DNA of 64,000 nt from contig CAYZWI010000010.1 of assembly GCA_964482205.1 (NCBI GenBank), forward strand, positions 83,722 through 147,721, written 5' to 3'. How positions within the stretch are numbered: the first letter of the stretch is position 1; each line of letters starts with the position of its first letter. Of this stretch, positions 60,714 to 64,000 are shown one piece after another. The stretch is from JAZDGX01 sp964482205. GTDB lineage: Bacteria > Eisenbacteria > RBG-16-71-46 > CAIMUX01 > WJJG01. The notes under the pieces were generated by a model, which saw nothing but the letters and a program-made list of their open reading frames with translations, was not told the DNA's origin and searched no databases. Position numbers and translations under genes: made by a program.

Positions 60714-63431
60714 TCACGCCTGGACGGGCGAAGAGCCCGGCAGGCGCTGGCGAGCCGCCAGGATCACGCCCTTGCGCTTGCCGCCCGGCGTCTCGAGCTC
60801 CACTTCGTCGCCGACGTTGTGCCCCAGGAGCGCGTGGGCGATGGGCGAAGAGCACGAGATCGCTTCCGGCGCGAGATCGCTGTCGCGATCGCCGAGCAGC
60901 CAGTATTCCTGCGTCTGGCTCGCCTCTTCGCTGCTCCAACGGATTTCCACCCAGCAGCCGGGGCCGACCTCGCCTTCGGGCACGCGCACATGCTCGATGA
61001 GCGTCGACTTGCTGAGCGTGTCGTTGATCGTGTTCACGCGCTGGGCGAACTTGGCCTGCTTGTCCTTGGCCGCGTCGTACTCGGCATTCTCCGACAGATC
61101 GCCCATCTCACGCGCGCGGCGAATGGCTTCGGGAATCGTGTTCTTGAGCTCCCAGTTCAAACGGTCGCGTTCCTCTTCCAGGGAAGCGCGGGTGTGGCGC
61201 GTGATGTAAGGGCCCACATATTCGCTGCCGTGGCTTTCGGTCGTGCGCAGGAAGCGATTGGTTGCGGCGGAACGCTCGCCGCGGATGACGCCGGTCAAGT
61301 CCTCCAGCCCGAGTTGCTGGAAGAAGGCGAGGATCGGGAAGAGATAGCGCTCGGATTCGCGCCAGCGCAGCAGGGTGTCCTGCAACGCGGCGCGCACTTC
61401 GTCTGGCGCCGGTTGTTCTTGCAGCGCGCGGAAGAGCGCGCTGCTGCCATGGAAGAGCCGCATCGCCTGGGTGCGCAGAATGTCGCGCCCGGCGCGCTCA
61501 ACCAGGCGGCAGAGCGCGATCGCGGCCGTCCAAGGCGAGGGCAGGAAGGGCGGCTTCTCGCGCTCTTCGCTGATCACCATCCAGATCACGGTGAAGGCGG
61601 CATGCGGGCGCACCTCGGGCTTTTGAAGCAGCTCGGCGAGCATCGCTTCGGTGTTGGCCGGATCCTGCTCGAGGCGCTTCATCGCGAGATCGCGAATGGC
61701 TTCATAGCGAGAGCCGAGCGCGAAGATGATCGCCGGCTGCTCGAGGCCGGGCAGGGCGAACGCCTGTTCCGCCATGAAGCGTTGATCGGCCTCGTCGGCG
61801 AAGACGGCCGCCTCGATGCCCGCATCCAGGATCGCCTGCAGGCTGCGGCGCAAATCTTCGCGCTCGAGCTTGCGCCAGCGATGCAGCAGCAGGCAGATCG
61901 CCATGGCCGCTTCGGGATTCGTGTGCTCGTCGCGCAGCCAGCGAATGAGCACCGGCGTGTACATGTGGCGCGCCTGTTCCTGGTAGGTCGGGTGCTGCTC
62001 GAGGAAACGGCGCAGCAGATTCAAATTCGCGCGAATCCCTCTCCGGCGATCGAGGCGCGGAAGAAGAAGGCTCTCGTCGCCGCGCACGCGGGTGCGCACG
62101 GCATAGGTCTGGCGGAAGCTCTCGCCCATGTCGAAGCGCTCGTCCTGCTCCATCGCTTTGCGCGCTTCCTTCCACCAGGGATTCCACTGGGAAGTCGAGA
62201 GCAGGCCGCTGGTCAGACGGCGGCGAAGATCCTGCGTCGTTGCGCGCCCGCCGAGCTCGCGGATCGCGAGGTAGGCGATATCCACCGGCTTCTGGCGGAT
62301 CATCTCCTGCAGCACAGTGGGCTGCTCCACCGCCAGCACGCGCAGATCGTCCGCCGGAATGACTTTCAGCGCGCTGCGTGCGAGCGACATCGACATGCGA
62401 TGTCCCGGGCGGTTGGCGAAGTCGATGATCAGCGCGTCGCCTTCGTTCGCGCGGATCTTGCCCGCGCCCCAGCTTTGATGCAGCACGCGGAATCCGGGGG
62501 CGAACTCCAAAAGCTCGTTCAAGCGTTTCTCGGCCGTCTCGACCTTGACCTTGGGATCGAGGATTCCGCTGCGCGAGAGAATGTCGAGCGCGCCGTTCAC
62601 ATCGGGCATCGCCAGCGGAGCGAGCTCCATGAGGAAGCGGCGCAGCTTCGTGTCGGCGGGCGCCTTGGGCAAGAGTTTCAGGAACAGATCCCAGGCTTCC
62701 TGCGCGAGCCCCGCCTTGCGGATCTTCGGCATCAAGGGCTCGAGATACTTCTCCGCAACGGCCCATTCCTTCACCGCGGCCAGCTTCGCGCAGGCATCGA
62801 GCATCGTACCCACTGTCTCGGGATCATCGAGATCCTCGAGCCGGACGAAAACTTCCTCGACCTTCGCGAGATTCTTGCCTTCGATGAGCGCGGGCAGGCA
62901 GCCGATGTACTGGCCCAGCGCGCGTTCGGTGTTGCCCGCGCGCTCGTGCTCTTCGGCGACCAGCCAGCACAGACGCGGCTCCTCGGGGAAGAGATCCACC
63001 GCGCGTTGCAGGCTTCCTTCGGGCGCGACATCCTTCCCGCCCTGCTCGACCGCCTTCGCGAGACTGCGGGCCAGGTCCGCGTTCGCCACCTGCTGGAGGA
63101 TCTCGTCGGCCAGTTCGGCGACATCCGCCCAATGGCCTTGCTGTTCGAGCTTCTCGCACAAGGGCAGGAGCGTCGCCATCGCTTCCGTGGTGCGATCGAG
63201 GAGCAGCAGCGCACGGCCGCGCAGGTACGCGCGAGCGGGAATGAGCGAGGTGTTCACGCGGACGGGGAAGCGGCTCTCGAGTTCGCGCAGCAAGGCCTCC
63301 GTTTCGTTGGAAGCGGAGGCCTCGAGAAGGACGCGTTCGGCCGCGTGGCGCGCCTCGGCATCCAGCCTGGACGCCGAGGCGTCCGAGGGTCCCAGAACCT
63401 CCTCCAACGATTGCTTCCAGTTCGTCGCCAT
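60714..63431 (-). CDS. Long GreA-domain transcript cleavage factor with helical N-terminal extension
   Basis: A 905-residue protein. The last about 165 residues are GreA: coiled coil TRASLEEERDRLNWELKNTIPEAI, tip motif MGDLSENAEYDAAKDKQ with the conserved acidic residues, then the FKBP-like C-terminal domain (VGPGCWVEIRW, SCSSPIAHALLGHNVGDEVELETPGGK). The preceding about 740 residues are helical repeats (HEAT/TPR-like), with a beta element VLHQSWGAGKIRANEGDALIIDF near the centre. Standard GreA is about 158 residues; very long GreA versions occur in spirochaetes, so this fits a known but rare architecture. It should rescue backtracked RNA polymerase. ATG 63431 is preferred to a frame that opens 73 codons earlier. 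Confidence 0.9.
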   Translation of the reverse strand: MATNWKQSLEEVLGPSDASASRLDAEARHAAERVLLEASASNETEALLRELESRFPVRVNTSLIPARAYLRGRALLLLDRTTEAMATLLPLCEKLEQQGHWADVAELADEILQQVANADLARSLAKAVEQGGKDVAPEGSLQRAVDLFPEEPRLCWLVAEEHERAGNTERALGQYIGCLPALIEGKNLAKVEEVFVRLEDLDDPETVGTMLDACAKLAAVKEWAVAEKYLEPLMPKIRKAGLAQEAWDLFLKLLPKAPADTKLRRFLMELAPLAMPDVNGALDILSRSGILDPKVKVETAEKRLNELLEFAPGFRVLHQSWGAGKIRANEGDALIIDFANRPGHRMSMSLARSALKVIPADDLRVLAVEQPTVLQEMIRQKPVDIAYLAIRELGGRATTQDLRRRLTSGLLSTSQWNPWWKEARKAMEQDERFDMGESFRQTYAVRTRVRGDESLLLPRLDRRRGIRANLNLLRRFLEQHPTYQEQARHMYTPVLIRWLRDEHTNPEAAMAICLLLHRWRKLEREDLRRSLQAILDAGIEAAVFADEADQRFMAEQAFALPGLEQPAIIFALGSRYEAIRDLAMKRLEQDPANTEAMLAELLQKPEVRPHAAFTVIWMVISEEREKPPFLPSPWTAAIALCRLVERAGRDILRTQAMRLFHGSSALFRALQEQPAPDEVRAALQDTLLRWRESERYLFPILAFFQQLGLEDLTGVIRGERSAATNRFLRTTESHGSEYVGPYITRHTRASLEEERDRLNWELKNTIPEAIRRAREMGDLSENAEYDAAKDKQAKFAQRVNTINDTLSKSTLIEHVRVPEGEVGPGCWVEIRWSSEEASQTQEYWLLGDRDSDLAPEAISCSSPIAHALLGHNVGDEVELETPGGKRKGVILAARQRLPGSSPVQA

Positions 63432-63823
63432 GCCCACCCCCGGGGTGAATCCGATTCTCTTTTGTCCGTTCGCTCTGGTTTGGACGAAAAGCTTTGCGAT
63501 TCTATCGCAATTCCTCGCGGTCTTCAAGTTGCGTGAAGATGCGATCGCGCGGATATCCGTGAAGGCCCACACGGGGGGGCGAAGTGTTGATCTGTAGATG
63601 AGGCAAGCGCTTAGGCGTCCGGCTTCCCAGCCGATGCCCGAGACGCCCAAGCAGGACCGTGCTTCGACGCCGTTCCCCGCCGATGCAGTGGATGACAGGA
63701 TCGCGGGAATCGTTTAGGGTCAGGCGAGGTCACTGTCCGCCCCGCCAAGGCGGGGCACGCGAAGGAGGGAGGGGCCGCGGCTCTTCCTCGTGGGATTGTC
63801 CGATCGGAGAAGGAGGCGCGCGC
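63432..63823. other. 392-base divergent gap with a palindrome
   Basis: Between the divergent GreA-like gene and the last gene. At 63739-63756 GCCCCGCC and GGCGGGGC flank AA, a perfect near-palindrome about 70 bases before the next start; without a T-run it is more likely a binding site or REP-type element than a terminator. No other gene is visible. Confidence 0.45.
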
Positions 63824-64000
63824 GTGAAAAGAACAGGGATGATTCTTGCGGTTTTGCTGTTCGGTTTCGGGTTGTTCGCCCTGCCTGCTCGAGCTGCGAT
63901 CGGCCTTGAAGCGATCGAAGCGCGCGTGGGGTTTGCCGATCTGGAGGAGGAGGCGGGGAGCACGTTCATCCTGAGCGCAGCAGCGGACATGGGCCAACTA
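63824..64000 (+). CDS. N-terminus of an exported outer-membrane-type protein
   Basis: The first 59 codons of a gene that runs off the window. GTG with AAGGAGG seven bases upstream begins a signal peptide (MKRTGMILAVLLFGFGLFALPARA), followed by AIGLEAIEARVGFADLEEEAGSTFILSAAADMGQL, the opening of a beta-barrel porin-like or outer-membrane-protein-like sequence (alternating hydrophobic strand, G-F-A-D turns). Function beyond export is not determined. Confidence 0.7.
   Translation, partial: MKRTGMILAVLLFGFGLFALPARAAIGLEAIEARVGFADLEEEAGSTFILSAAADMGQL

Overview
The window is one 64 kb stretch of a high-GC, free-living, Gram-negative-type bacterium. Several exported proteins (the frames at 14912-19125, 20505-22679 and 35217-37145) end in a FlgD-Ig / type-A-sorting-like beta domain or carry SBBP propeller repeats and parallel beta-helix repeats. 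Together with a Pal lipoprotein, an outer-membrane-type leader at the right edge and an approximately 900-residue GreA, this suggests a member of the FCB group such as Candidatus Eisenbacteria or a relative. That placement is inference; no rRNA or tRNA gene was seen. Genes are dense, with many GTGA/ATGA overlaps.

Left part (0-14.5 kb): an unknown gene tail, then a minus-strand cluster under a MarR regulator: MarR, an MscS channel, an opine-dehydrogenase-like enzyme, a B12-binding mutase-like protein and a second MscS channel. The MarR promoter contains a perfect inverted repeat in its spacer. It is followed by an asparagine-synthetase-like protein that lacks the glutaminase cysteine, a CLC protein with CBS domains, and a trehalose operon (DUF5752, TreT-like, OtsB, OtsA). 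Channels for ions, mechanosensitive valves and trehalose synthesis give this part an osmotic-stress flavour.

Middle (14.5-37 kb): a giant SBBP/beta-helix exported protein broken by a one-base shift, a DUF7670-like membrane protein, a NADAR-fold protein, a large exported protein with a deacetylase-like core, and a two-component pair (membrane histidine kinase plus NtrC-type activator) directly followed by a near-consensus sigma-54 promoter in front of a small soluble protein gene. Then come a polysaccharide-deacetylase lipoprotein, Pal, an MFS transporter, a methyltransferase, an SplB-like radical SAM protein, an EEP-fold phosphatase/nuclease, a macro-domain protein and a beta-helix gene interrupted by an in-frame TGA.

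37-41.7 kb: a three-gene operon with a clear sigma-70 promoter. It encodes an unknown soluble protein, a membrane protein with a cytosolic region resembling the Lon (S16) protease domain and an outer calcium-loop propeller-like part, and a protein with an HxxxCxxC zinc-finger motif as in anti-sigma factors. I know no described system with this layout.

41.8-48 kb: a five-gene operon: SH3b protein, M48 metalloprotease lipoprotein, CHASE2 class III adenylate cyclase, metallo-beta-lactamase-fold hydrolase, and an MscS channel fused to a cyclic-nucleotide-binding domain. It looks like a complete make / possibly destroy / sense circuit for cAMP at the membrane. By eye its codons are richer in A/T at third positions than the flanks.

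Right part (48-64 kb): small exported and membrane proteins, a POT-like MFS transporter, an RlmL-type RNA methyltransferase, a TPR zincin, a histidine kinase, a DUF488 protein, a nitroreductase coupled to a GT39-type membrane glycosyltransferase that contains an in-frame 18-bp minisatellite, and a minus-strand set GreA-like / HAD phosphatase / SDR. The window ends inside an exported protein gene.
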